Under the pieces are notes generated by a model, which had not been told where the DNA came from, did no database searches, and saw only the letters and a program-made list of their open reading frames with translations. From positions 54,329 to 118,328 of the forward strand of contig NZ_PPEK01000008.1 in the NCBI RefSeq assembly GCF_002899715.1: a stretch of 64,000 bases of DNA. Direction: 5' to 3'. Of this stretch, positions 16,611 to 24,319 are shown piece after piece. Each line of letters begins with the position of its first letter. Position 1 is the stretch's first letter. The DNA comes from Enteroscipio rubneri. Lineage in GTDB: Bacteria; Actinomycetota; Coriobacteriia; Coriobacteriales; Eggerthellaceae. Made by a program: the position numbers and the translations under genes.

Positions 16611-19448
16611 CTAGCGACGACGAGCGCGATGACGCAGAGCCCTCAGCGCCGTAGCGAGCGCACCCACCGCGACCGCAGCAAGCACGCCCCAAGCTGCAAG
16701 GGGAAGCGCGTCGCCAGTACTCGCCAGATTCGCCATCGGTTTCTCTTGCGAGCCCATAGGCGTCGAAGGAGGTTGCGGCTCGGTCGGGTCGGACGGATCC
16801 GCCGGGTCGGTCGGGTCGACTGGATCCACGGGATCGGGCGGCAGCGGGGTGTTGTCCATGGTAAGGCGGGATGCCGTCTGGCCCTCGGCCACGTCGAAGA
16901 GGACGGGCGTAGCGTCAAGCTGATAACCGTCCGGGGCCTGTGTCTCCACGAATCGGTACGACCCCACCGGCAAATCGGCGACTTCGATACGGCCGCCATC
17001 GTCCGTGACCAGCGATTCGTAGCCCGCCACCTCGGCCCACGTGCCATCGCCCAGCAATGCCTCCAGCTTGAACACGGCGCCGGCCAGCGTCGTGCCGGCA
17101 TCCTCCGCGTCGCGCTTCACCAGCGTAGCGCCTCCCAGCACGGGGCTCTTCTCGTTGGCAGCCGTCAAGGCAATCGGCGTCGTGGCATCGTCCGTCACCT
17201 CGAAGGCGAGGGGGGTCTCCTCCAGCATATATCCGTCGGGCGCCTCCACTTCCACGAATCGATAGCTGCCAACCGGCAGAGCCCTCGCCTCCAGTACGCC
17301 TTGAGCGTTCGTGGTCAGGCGCTCGTAGCCGTCCAGGACAGCCCAGGTGCCATCGGCGGCCTGCTGTTCAAGACGGAATACGGCGCCCCCTAGGAGGATG
17401 TTCGGATCGTCCGCATCATGCTTGGTCAGCGTCACATCGCGTAGCACAGGGCTCTTCTCGTTGTCGGCGGTGAGCGAGACCGTGCCGGCTCCATCGGGCG
17501 TGATCGCGAACTCAATCGCGTGATCGGCCATGATATAACCTGCCGGCGGCTCGATCTCCACGAACCGGTAGCTGCCCACGGGCAGATCTCCCACTTCGAT
17601 AAGGCCGTCCTGGTCGGTGGATAGGTGATCGTGTCCTTCAAGCGTCGTCCAGGTGCCGTCGGCGGCCTGCTGCTCCAGCTTGAACACGGCGCCGGCCAGC
17701 CCGACGGAGGGGTTGGCGGCGTCGCGTTTCATCAGCTGCACGTCACCCATCACGGGGCTTTTCGTGTTCTCGGCCGTGAGCGCAACGGCGTGGTTTGGCG
17801 TAGACGAGGCGATGGCGAACTCCACCGGCGCTGTCTCCAACTCGTAGCCGCCAGGAGCCGAGAGCTCCACAAAGCGATACTGGCCCAGCAGCAGGCCCGT
17901 AACCGTAAGCGTGCCGTCGAAACCCGTCGTCAGACGTTCGGCGCCCGCCACCGGCGCCCAAGAGTTGTCGGGCTGCATCTTCTCCAGCTTGAACACGGCG
18001 TCAGGCAGCACGACGGAGGCGTCGTCGGCATCCACCTTCGTGAGCACGACCTTGCCATCCCTCACCTCCACGCCGCCCGAGATGACGGTGAAATGCGCGC
18101 CGCCCGAGGCCGTCTCGGACGATGAGTCGCCATACGTGAGCGTTGCGGTGTTCTGGTACTGGCCCGTCTCGGACGCGTCGGTGCGCATCTCGATGATGAA
18201 CGACGTAAAGTCGCCCTTGTTCGACCCCGTGGTGGCCAGGTAGTCCGTGATGATGTCCCGCTGAGCGGTTGTCACGTTGTTCTGGGTCAGCAGGGCGGCA
18301 AGCGCCTCATCGCCCCGTCCGTCCAGTATCTTGCCCATGTTCAGCGCGCTCGACCCGTCGCCCGTGGGCACGTCGCCAAATCCGATGTACACCACATGGC
18401 CCTCCCACACGCCGATGGTGGGCTTGTTGGCGAAGCGCACGCTGTAAGCGAACTGGTCCTGCGTCATACCGTCGGCGGACGACGCGTCCACCTTCTCGAA
18501 CATATCCGTGATGGGATAAGCCGCGTACTGCTGCGTCTGCGCCACGCCGTCGTCGGTGGTGGCCTGCACGGGAAGATACACCACCACCTTGTCCGACGCG
18601 ATGGCCTGGCCGCCCTGCAGCTCGTCTGTGAGCAGCAGGCTTCCCTGCTTCGGCGACGGTTGCGGGTTGCCCTGCGCGTAGGACTTATAGGCGTTCACCA
18701 CGTTGTCCAGGTTTACGCCCATGCTCCACACAATCTGGTTCTGCCCGGCCACCTGCGAGCCGTACTTCATCAGCGGCACACCCGGAAGCGGGGCCGTGGA
18801 GGGCGGGTCAATGCCGAACGAGGGAAGCGCCTCGCCGTTCACCGTGAACACGATGTCGTCGCCCGTGCCGCGCACATACCCTTCGAGCGAGAAGAACCCG
18901 TTGTGCAGCGACGGAAACTGCGCCCCCTCCGCAGACAGCGTGGTGACGATGGAAACGGGACCGGGTATGGGATTGCCGTTCTGGTCGTGGCTACCCGTGA
19001 CCACATACGAACCGATGACCTTCGAGGTGGTAGGATCAACCAGGTCTTCCGGTCCGAAGTCGTACGCGAGGAAATGGTCGTCGCCATCGACGTTGATGGT
19101 GAACGTGCTGCCTTCTTCAGCGCCCGTCATGTCGTCAATGCTCCAGGTTATATAGATGCGCACGTAGGCCCCGTTGGTCAGATGTTCGCCCTCCGCAACA
19201 TCCTGCCACGTGCTGCCCGTCTTCTTCTGCAGCGCTATGCTGTCAAGCTTCAGCCTATCGGTGAGGTCGGCTACGCGCGGCTCGGGTGCGGGAGTGTCGG
19301 CGGTCGCCTCGGCATCTTCCGCGAAAGCGGACACATGAAGCGCGAGCGAGCATAGAAACGCCGCAGCAAGCAGCGCAATGAAGGCTACCGTCCGTGTGAC
19401 GAGTTTCGATTGCCGCACGGACTGCCAAGGGATGAAGAAATGCAACAT
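16611..19448 (-). CDS. Sortase-anchored SpaA/Cna-B repeat surface protein (adhesin or pilin-like)
   Basis: 945 residues. A signal peptide (hydrophobic segment about residues 19-42) is followed by a roughly 420-residue N-terminal head, then four Cna-B/SpaA modules of about 100 residues each (about 463-865). The modules are recognisable by repeated K-x-D-A, AVFKLE, LPVGSYRFVE, P-GY and NEKSPVL motifs. A Pro/Asp wall-spanning stretch (PPDPVDPVDPTDPADPSDP) leads to a sorting signal LASTG, a hydrophobic helix and an RHRARRR tail. LASTG replaces LPxTG. Such proteins are surface adhesins or pilus subunits, often stabilised by Lys-Asn isopeptide bonds. AGGAGG precedes the ATG and is itself part of a tandem repeat. 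No sortase gene is in the window. Confidence 0.88.
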   Translation of the reverse strand: MLHFFIPWQSVRQSKLVTRTVAFIALLAAAFLCSLALHVSAFAEDAEATADTPAPEPRVADLTDRLKLDSIALQKKTGSTWQDVAEGEHLTNGAYVRIYITWSIDDMTGAEEGSTFTINVDGDDHFLAYDFGPEDLVDPTTSKVIGSYVVTGSHDQNGNPIPGPVSIVTTLSAEGAQFPSLHNGFFSLEGYVRGTGDDIVFTVNGEALPSFGIDPPSTAPLPGVPLMKYGSQVAGQNQIVWSMGVNLDNVVNAYKSYAQGNPQPSPKQGSLLLTDELQGGQAIASDKVVVYLPVQATTDDGVAQTQQYAAYPITDMFEKVDASSADGMTQDQFAYSVRFANKPTIGVWEGHVVYIGFGDVPTGDGSSALNMGKILDGRGDEALAALLTQNNVTTAQRDIITDYLATTGSNKGDFTSFIIEMRTDASETGQYQNTATLTYGDSSSETASGGAHFTVISGGVEVRDGKVVLTKVDADDASVVLPDAVFKLEKMQPDNSWAPVAGAERLTTGFDGTLTVTGLLLGQYRFVELSAPGGYELETAPVEFAIASSTPNHAVALTAENTKSPVMGDVQLMKRDAANPSVGLAGAVFKLEQQAADGTWTTLEGHDHLSTDQDGLIEVGDLPVGSYRFVEIEPPAGYIMADHAIEFAITPDGAGTVSLTADNEKSPVLRDVTLTKHDADDPNILLGGAVFRLEQQAADGTWAVLDGYERLTTNAQGVLEARALPVGSYRFVEVEAPDGYMLEETPLAFEVTDDATTPIALTAANEKSPVLGGATLVKRDAEDAGTTLAGAVFKLEALLGDGTWAEVAGYESLVTDDGGRIEVADLPVGSYRFVETQAPDGYQLDATPVLFDVAEGQTASRLTMDNTPLPPDPVDPVDPTDPADPSDPTEPQPPSTPMGSQEKPMANLASTGDALPLAAWGVLAAVAVGALATALRALRHRARRR

Positions 19449-19454
19449 GAAGCC

Positions 19455-19587
19455 TCCTGTCGGAAGGGATCCTCGGGTGCGTGCATCCTGTCGGAAGGGA
19501 TCATCGGGCGTCCCTGGTTCTCAGGCAGGACGGGTCCTCGGGCGTGTATATCGCTCCTGCAGGAACGGGTCCTCAGGTGTCCGTATC
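19455..19587 (-). repeat. Four degenerate tandem repeats forming the leader of the adhesin gene
   Basis: Four units of about 31-37 bp (19455-19485, 19486-19516, 19518-19554, 19555-19587). Units 1 and 2 share TCCTGTCGGAAGGGATC; units 3 and 4 carry the related ACGGGTCCTC. On the gene strand each unit contains CAGGA or a close variant, and the unit nearest the ATG supplies the actual AGGAGG ribosome site. Confidence 0.7.
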
Positions 19588-19775
19588 ACCATACGGGATT
19601 GCCGCGCGCGCCACGAAAGAGTGAGAGAGCGCTTTCCAAACGGTTGGCCTGCAGAAAATTGGCCGTTGTCGAACTGGCGCGGTCTTGCTACAATGTCCAC
19701 CGCAAATCACAGCGTCACCCCGTTGATGCTCCCTGGATCGATGCGCATACCGCACGAGACAGGGCGTGAAGGGGC

Positions 19776-19858
19776 CTCTGGAGAATCCCGGCGAGAACCG
19801 GGTGCCGAAGGGGCAAGGCGGCCAAGCGCCGCCGAAACTCTCAGGCAAAAGGACAGAG
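19776..19858 (+). promoter_or_regulatory. Glycine riboswitch (single aptamer)
   Basis: Contains the conserved glycine (gcvT) riboswitch core: CTCTGGAGA at the 5' side, GTGCCGAAGGGGCAA in the middle, and AAACTCTCAGGCAAAAGGAC then AGAG at the end. P1 pairs CTCTG (19776-19780) with CAGAG (19854-19858). Internal stems CCCGG/CCGGG (19787-19802) and GGCGGC/GCCGCC (19817-19833) form the arms. Only one aptamer is visible, where tandem pairs are common. It precedes an AgcS/AlsT alanine/glycine symporter gene at 20012, so it probably adjusts uptake to glycine level. Confidence 0.93.
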
Positions 19859-19923
19859 CGAAGATGCCGGCTTGCCGCCTATCCATGCGGTCGCCCTCTT
19901 CCCCCTCCCCAACCTCCAGCTGC

Positions 19924-19968
19924 CCTTGCGCGCGCAAGGCGAAGTCGCCCGCGGCTACCGCTCACGGG
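19924..19968 (+). promoter_or_regulatory. Possible riboswitch expression platform
   Basis: Between the aptamer and the GTG start lie a perfect 16-bp palindrome CCTTGCGCGCGCAAGG (19924-19939) and a CGCCCG...CGGGCG stem (about 19947-19969). Either could be the switching hairpin; no T-tract follows, which favours translational control or an undetected mechanism. Confidence 0.35.
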
Positions 19969-20011
19969 CGAAGGGGAACGCACCAGGCAATCGTGCTAAG
20001 GAGGCAGGTAC

Positions 20012-21529
20012 GTGGAAGGGTTTTTCGGCGTCATAAACGATGGGCTCGTCGCTATCGACGACTTCATCTGGGGAGTGCCGCTCATGGTGCTCATCCTGTT
20101 CGGCGGCATCTTGCTCACGGTCAGGCTGCGCGCCGTTCAGTTCAGGCAGCTGCCGCGCGCGCTGCGCTACATGATCAAGAACGAAACGGGCGGCGAAGGA
20201 GAGGTCACCAGTTTCGGCGCGCTGTGCACGGCTCTGTCAGCCACTATCGGCACCGGAAATATCGTCGGCGTGGCCACGGCCATCGTCGCCGGCGGCCCGG
20301 GCGCGCTGTTTTGGATGTGGCTGGCCGCGCTGTTCGGCATGGCGACGAAGTTCTCCGAGGGCCTGCTGGCCGTGAAGTACCGCAGCATCGACAAGAAAAC
20401 CGGTCATGTGCTCGGCGGCCCGTTCTACTACATCGAACGCGGTATGGGAAAGAACTGGCGCTGGCTGGCGAAGATCTTCGCGTTCTTCGGCATGTGCGTG
20501 GGCTTGTTCGGCATCGGTACGTTCACGCAGGTCAATTCAATATCGAGCGCAATTACCGGGTTCTTCGACCCCGAGAAGAACGTCACGGTGAACATCCTTG
20601 GAATGGACTACTCCATCTTCACCGTCATCGGCTCGCTTTTGCTGGCGCTGCTTGTGGGCCTTGTGGTCATCGGCGGCCTCAAGCGCATCGCGAAAGTGTC
20701 CGAACGCGTGATTCCTGCCATGGTGGTGCTGTACGTGGGCTTCTCGCTCATACTCATTATTACGAATCTCGACAAAGTGCCGACGGCATTCGTCACCATC
20801 TTCGAGAGCGCATTCGGCCTGCAGGCGGCAGCCGGCGGTATGCTGGGCGCCATCATTGTCGCCATGCAGAAAGGCATCGCGCGCGGCATCTTCTCGAACG
20901 AGGCAGGCCTCGGCTCCGCTCCCATCGCCGCTGCAGCCGCCCAGACGAAGGAGCCGGTGCGCCAGGGCCTCGTGTCCATGACCGGCACGTTCCTCGACAC
21001 GATTGTCGTGTGCTCCATGACGGGCCTCGCACTCGTTATGACGGGCGCATACCAAATTCCCGGCCTTGAGGGCGCCGCAGTCACCACTGCCGCATTCCAG
21101 GCGGGCCTGCCGTTCATCCCCGGCGACGTGGTCTCGTTCGTGCTGATGGCGTGCCTTGTGCTGTTCGGCTTCACCACCATCCTCGGATGGGACTACTACG
21201 GCGAGCGCTGCCTTGAGTACTTCAGCAACGGTTCGATGAAGGCTGTCAAAGTGTACCGCTGGCTCTACATCGCCGCCGTGTTCATCGGCCCCTACATGAC
21301 CGTTGCCGCCGTGTGGACCATCGCCGACATCTTCAACGGCCTTATGGCGCTGCCGAACATGGTGGCCCTGATCGCCTTGTCGGGCGTGGTGGCCAAGGAG
21401 ACGAAGGATTACTTCGCGCGCCTCAAAGCCGCTGGCGACGAGGAAGGCATGGAGCCGCACCTGCCCGGCGACAACTGGGACATCCCGCCCATCGATCCGC
21501 TGGAAGATCGACTGGGCGCTGCCAGGTAG
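20012..21529 (+). CDS. Sodium:alanine/glycine symporter (AgcS/AlsT family)
   Basis: 505 residues, about ten to eleven membrane segments, inner membrane. Family signatures: GGILLTVRLRAVQFRQLPRA near the N-terminus, the Na/substrate region LSATIGTGNIVGVATAIVAGGPGALFWMW, and SNEAGLGSAPIAAAAAQT. It imports glycine or alanine with sodium. The GTG start has AGGAGG seven bases upstream. The glycine riboswitch directly upstream supports glycine as a physiological substrate or signal; an alternative is efflux when glycine is high, depending on the sign of the switch. Confidence 0.93.
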   Translation: MEGFFGVINDGLVAIDDFIWGVPLMVLILFGGILLTVRLRAVQFRQLPRALRYMIKNETGGEGEVTSFGALCTALSATIGTGNIVGVATAIVAGGPGALFWMWLAALFGMATKFSEGLLAVKYRSIDKKTGHVLGGPFYYIERGMGKNWRWLAKIFAFFGMCVGLFGIGTFTQVNSISSAITGFFDPEKNVTVNILGMDYSIFTVIGSLLLALLVGLVVIGGLKRIAKVSERVIPAMVVLYVGFSLILIITNLDKVPTAFVTIFESAFGLQAAAGGMLGAIIVAMQKGIARGIFSNEAGLGSAPIAAAAAQTKEPVRQGLVSMTGTFLDTIVVCSMTGLALVMTGAYQIPGLEGAAVTTAAFQAGLPFIPGDVVSFVLMACLVLFGFTTILGWDYYGERCLEYFSNGSMKAVKVYRWLYIAAVFIGPYMTVAAVWTIADIFNGLMALPNMVALIALSGVVAKETKDYFARLKAAGDEEGMEPHLPGDNWDIPPIDPLEDRLGAAR

Positions 21530-21646
21530 GACGCCGCCCTGCCAGGTGGGCCTGTCAAGGCGGCGCAACCAAGTAGACTCACCTGGCAAAACAGGTGGGG
21601 CAGCCTAGGCGACCCCATCGACCAGACCTCCCGCGGCATGCGACGA

Positions 21647-21707
21647 GAACGCATCCGGCTTCTGCGCGATAGCGGAAAGCCGGATGCGTTCTTCTCGACG
21701 ATTTTTG
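21647..21707 (+). terminator. Strong intrinsic terminator after the symporter gene
   Basis: 15-bp perfect stem (21647-21661 with 21677-21691); the loop can pair further (TTC/GAA). A TTTTT run follows at about 21702. Confidence 0.72.
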
Positions 21708-21818
21708 CCATTCCAGAGTCCTCCGCTCGGCGGCAGACGTTTTTGCATCGATTCGGTGGGGCGAAGCGGCGAACCGCTACAATACACACAACGTGGAACG
21801 CAGGAGAAAAGGAACGGT

Positions 21819-22421
21819 ATGGACCAGCACCTCGTCATAGCTATAAGCAGGGAATATGGCAGCGGAGGTCGCGAGATCGGCGAGCGTTTGGCGGAAGAGC
21901 TCGGCATCGCGTACTACGATAAGCTGCTGCTCAAACGCATAGCCGAGGAGAGCGGCCTCGATGGCGACGTAGTGGCGGACTTCGACGAGAAACCCCTGCG
22001 ACCACTGCTGCTCAATCCGAACGCTTTTTTCTGCGCGACGGATTTGGAGCATCCGGTGGCCTCCCGCATTTACCGAACGGAAGTCGATATCCTGCGCTCC
22101 ATTGCCGATGAAAGCTCATGCGTCATCGTCGGCCGCTGCGCCGACTATGTACTCGCAGGCCATCCGGACCTTGTGAGCCTGTTCGTGAGCGCGCCTATGG
22201 AAGCGCGCGTCGCTCGCGTCATGCGCCGCAACACTTTGTCCGCGAGCGAAGCGCGCTCGCGCATCGCTCGCGTGGACAAGAACCGTGCGAGCTACTACCG
22301 CTACTTCACCGACGAAAACTGGGGCATGGCGCGCAACTACGACCTATGCATCAACTCCGGCGATCTCGACGCTACACGCGCGGTCTCTATAGTTCGTTGC
22401 TTTCTGGATGCGCGCTCGTAG
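21819..22421 (+). CDS. Cytidylate-kinase-like family protein
   Basis: 200 residues, P-loop NTPase of the cytidylate-kinase-like group: it begins MDQHLVIAISREYGSGGREI, where SREYGSGG-R-I replaces a classical Walker A, followed by a YYDK-LL motif and a lid region with RVDKNRASYYRYFTDENWG. Members of this family are widespread in anaerobes and gut bacteria; the substrate is not established. The ATG at 21819 follows AGGAGAAAAGGAA. It lies alone after a strong terminator and converges on the shikimate kinase gene, so it is probably monocistronic. Confidence 0.85.
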   Translation: MDQHLVIAISREYGSGGREIGERLAEELGIAYYDKLLLKRIAEESGLDGDVVADFDEKPLRPLLLNPNAFFCATDLEHPVASRIYRTEVDILRSIADESSCVIVGRCADYVLAGHPDLVSLFVSAPMEARVARVMRRNTLSASEARSRIARVDKNRASYYRYFTDENWGMARNYDLCINSGDLDATRAVSIVRCFLDARS

Positions 22422-22459
22422 TCGAAGTGCACTTGGACCGAACGTACGCCCTGCAAGGT

Positions 22460-22969
22460 CTACTTGAGCGCGTCGGCCACCTTGCGAGCAGCGGCGGTGA
22501 TAGAAAGGTCGTTCACGTCGATGGTGATCTCCGCGTACTGCTCGTACAGCGGCTTGCGCTCGTCGTACAGCTCGCGCAGGCTCATACCGATGCCGCCCTT
22601 GAGCACCACACCGCGCTCCTGCAAATCGTGCAGGCGGCTCACCAGCTCGTCGTAAGATATCTGCAGGTATACCACCGTACCGATCTCGGCCAGATGCCGC
22701 ATGGCCTCGTCGGAGTACACGGCCGATCCGCCCGTGGCAATGATGGACTTGGAGGCCTGGATATCGCTTAAAATCTGATTCTCGACTTCGATGAAGCCTT
22801 CGGGGCCGCACGCATCGATGAGCTTTTGCAGCGTTTTGTCGCACTGGTTCTGGATGACCAGGTCGGCGTCCATGAAATCGTAATTCATGATCTTGGCCAG
22901 CACGATGCCAAGCGTCGACTTGCCCGCACCGGGCATGCCGATGAGTATGATGTTGTCCTTCTGTGCCAT
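22460..22969 (-). CDS. aroK: Shikimate kinase
   Basis: 169 residues, typical size. Phosphorylates shikimate at the 3-hydroxyl with ATP in the chorismate pathway. Walker A GMPGAGKST at residues 11-19, a DADLVIQ shikimate-site aspartate, GFIEVENQIL, and ATGGSAVYS where most family members read GGG; the lid and LYEQYAEITIDVND match the family. Arginine placement near the lid looks less standard than in E. coli AroK. A minus-strand -10 TATAAT lies at 23037-23042. No other aro gene is next to it. Confidence 0.85.
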   Translation of the reverse strand: MAQKDNIILIGMPGAGKSTLGIVLAKIMNYDFMDADLVIQNQCDKTLQKLIDACGPEGFIEVENQILSDIQASKSIIATGGSAVYSDEAMRHLAEIGTVVYLQISYDELVSRLHDLQERGVVLKGGIGMSLRELYDERKPLYEQYAEITIDVNDLSITAAARKVADALK

Positions 22970-23036
22970 GCTGCTCTCCTTTAAGCTTGAGACCGGCGAC
23001 TTCGCGCACTCGTACGCGCCGCAGAAACCATGCTCG

Positions 23037-23042
23037 ATTATA
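23037..23042 (-). promoter_or_regulatory. -10 element before aroK
   Basis: Minus-strand TATAAT about 68 bp before the aroK start; AAAGGAG lies just ahead of the ATG. No clear -35. Confidence 0.4.
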
Positions 23043-23129
23043 GCAGCAAGGCAATCGGTTTATGAGTCTCTTGAGTCTCCGGGTCAGGCAACCTTCGCGG
23101 CCATTGCGCAAGCCGCACACGCGACGGCC

Positions 23130-24101
23130 TTATTCGAGGGCGTCCGCCGCGCGAGCCGCGCGGGCCGCAGGCTGCTCCGACTCCTCCTCCTGCGGCACCT
23201 TGCGCTTAAGCGGGAATGTCTCGCTGATCACAATGGCCCCGAAGATGAGCGCAAAGCCCAGCAGCAGACGGCTCGTGATCTGCTCGTTGTACAGCAGCAC
23301 GCTGAACAGTACGCCGAACACCGACTCGAGGCTGAGAAACAGCGAGGCTTGGGCAGGCGGCACGTGCGCGAGCGCCACGTTTTGGATGACGAGCGCCACG
23401 CACGATGCGAAGATCACGAGGTACGCCATGTTCCAGAAGAAGCCGGGCGTCAGGGCCGATACAGGCGGCAGGGTCTCGAAGCAGGCGCCGTAGGCAATGC
23501 CCAGCACGCCACCGACCACGAACTGCATCACCGTGAGAACGAGCACGTCGTTGGTCTCGGAGAATTTCGACACGTACACGATATGGATGGCGAACAGCAG
23601 CGCGGACACGAGCGTCATGAAGTCGCCGTAACCCATGGACAGCTCCTCGAGCGCCCCCGTGAGCGACACCAAGCCGATGCCGGCGACAGCCAGTACTGCG
23701 GCTATCAGGTTGAACGCCGTGGGTCGCTTGCGCGCAATCGCCCACCAGGCGAACGGCACGATCACGCAGTACGTCGCAGTGAGAAACGCATTTTTACCCG
23801 GCGTGGTGTTGTCCAGCCCAATGGTCTGCACCCAGAACGCCAGAAAGCACAGCACCCCGAGTATCATCCCTTTGATCAGGTAGTCCTTTTCGAAGGCGCG
23901 CGGCATGCGCCTCCAGAACACCGCGGCCAGAATGAGACCGGTCGCCAGAAAGCGAAAGCCGATGAGGTATGCAGGCTCCAGCACGTCGACGGCATCTTTC
24001 ATGACGACGAAGCTGAGTCCCCAAATAACGGTGGCCACAACCAACAAGAGCTTGTAGACGCCGGTGGGAATACGACCGGATATGTTCGCGAAGGTGTTCA
24101 T
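23130..24101 (-). CDS. EamA (DMT) family transporter
   Basis: 323 residues with ten predicted membrane segments in two EamA repeats. The first repeat shows VIWGLSFVVMKDAVD and FRFLATGLILAA, the second LSLESVFGVLFSVLLYNEQIT. Likely an inner-membrane metabolite or amino-acid exporter; substrate unknown. A hydrophilic Ala/Arg/Glu tail follows the last helix. A TATAAT on the minus strand ends eight bases before the ATG and no ribosome site is present, so the mRNA may be leaderless. Confidence 0.88.
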   Translation of the reverse strand: MNTFANISGRIPTGVYKLLLVVATVIWGLSFVVMKDAVDVLEPAYLIGFRFLATGLILAAVFWRRMPRAFEKDYLIKGMILGVLCFLAFWVQTIGLDNTTPGKNAFLTATYCVIVPFAWWAIARKRPTAFNLIAAVLAVAGIGLVSLTGALEELSMGYGDFMTLVSALLFAIHIVYVSKFSETNDVLVLTVMQFVVGGVLGIAYGACFETLPPVSALTPGFFWNMAYLVIFASCVALVIQNVALAHVPPAQASLFLSLESVFGVLFSVLLYNEQITSRLLLGFALIFGAIVISETFPLKRKVPQEEESEQPAARAARAADALE

Positions 24102-24109
24102 GGCGGATG

Positions 24110-24115
24110 ATTATA
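24110..24115 (-). promoter_or_regulatory. -10 element of a candidate leaderless promoter (EamA gene)
   Basis: Minus-strand TATAAT separated from the ATG at 24101 by only eight bases (CATCCGCC), which places the transcript start at or next to the A of ATG. No Shine-Dalgarno sequence is possible. Confidence 0.55.
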
Positions 24116-24319
24116 GCAACCACCCTGCGCGCCGCCATCGCACGATTATACGTAGGTCCCGATTTCTCGCTGAAAATCCTCGCCGCGATCGGCAGCGCGC
24201 AGGGCGCAGTGGCCGGCGATCCGAACGGCCTGGGGACGAAGCGGCCTGCGGGCCAACCGACCCGCAGGCCATTACCGCGTACCGTGATCGGCGGCGCGCA
24301 GGGCGCAGCGGCCGGCGTC

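Noticed and set aside
19455..19587. CRISPR array
   Set aside because: Only four degenerate units in direct contact, no unique spacers and no cas genes.
22887..24110. 407-residue open frame on the plus strand
   Set aside because: Antisense shadow of the EamA transporter gene; His/Arg/Gln-rich translation without a recognisable fold.
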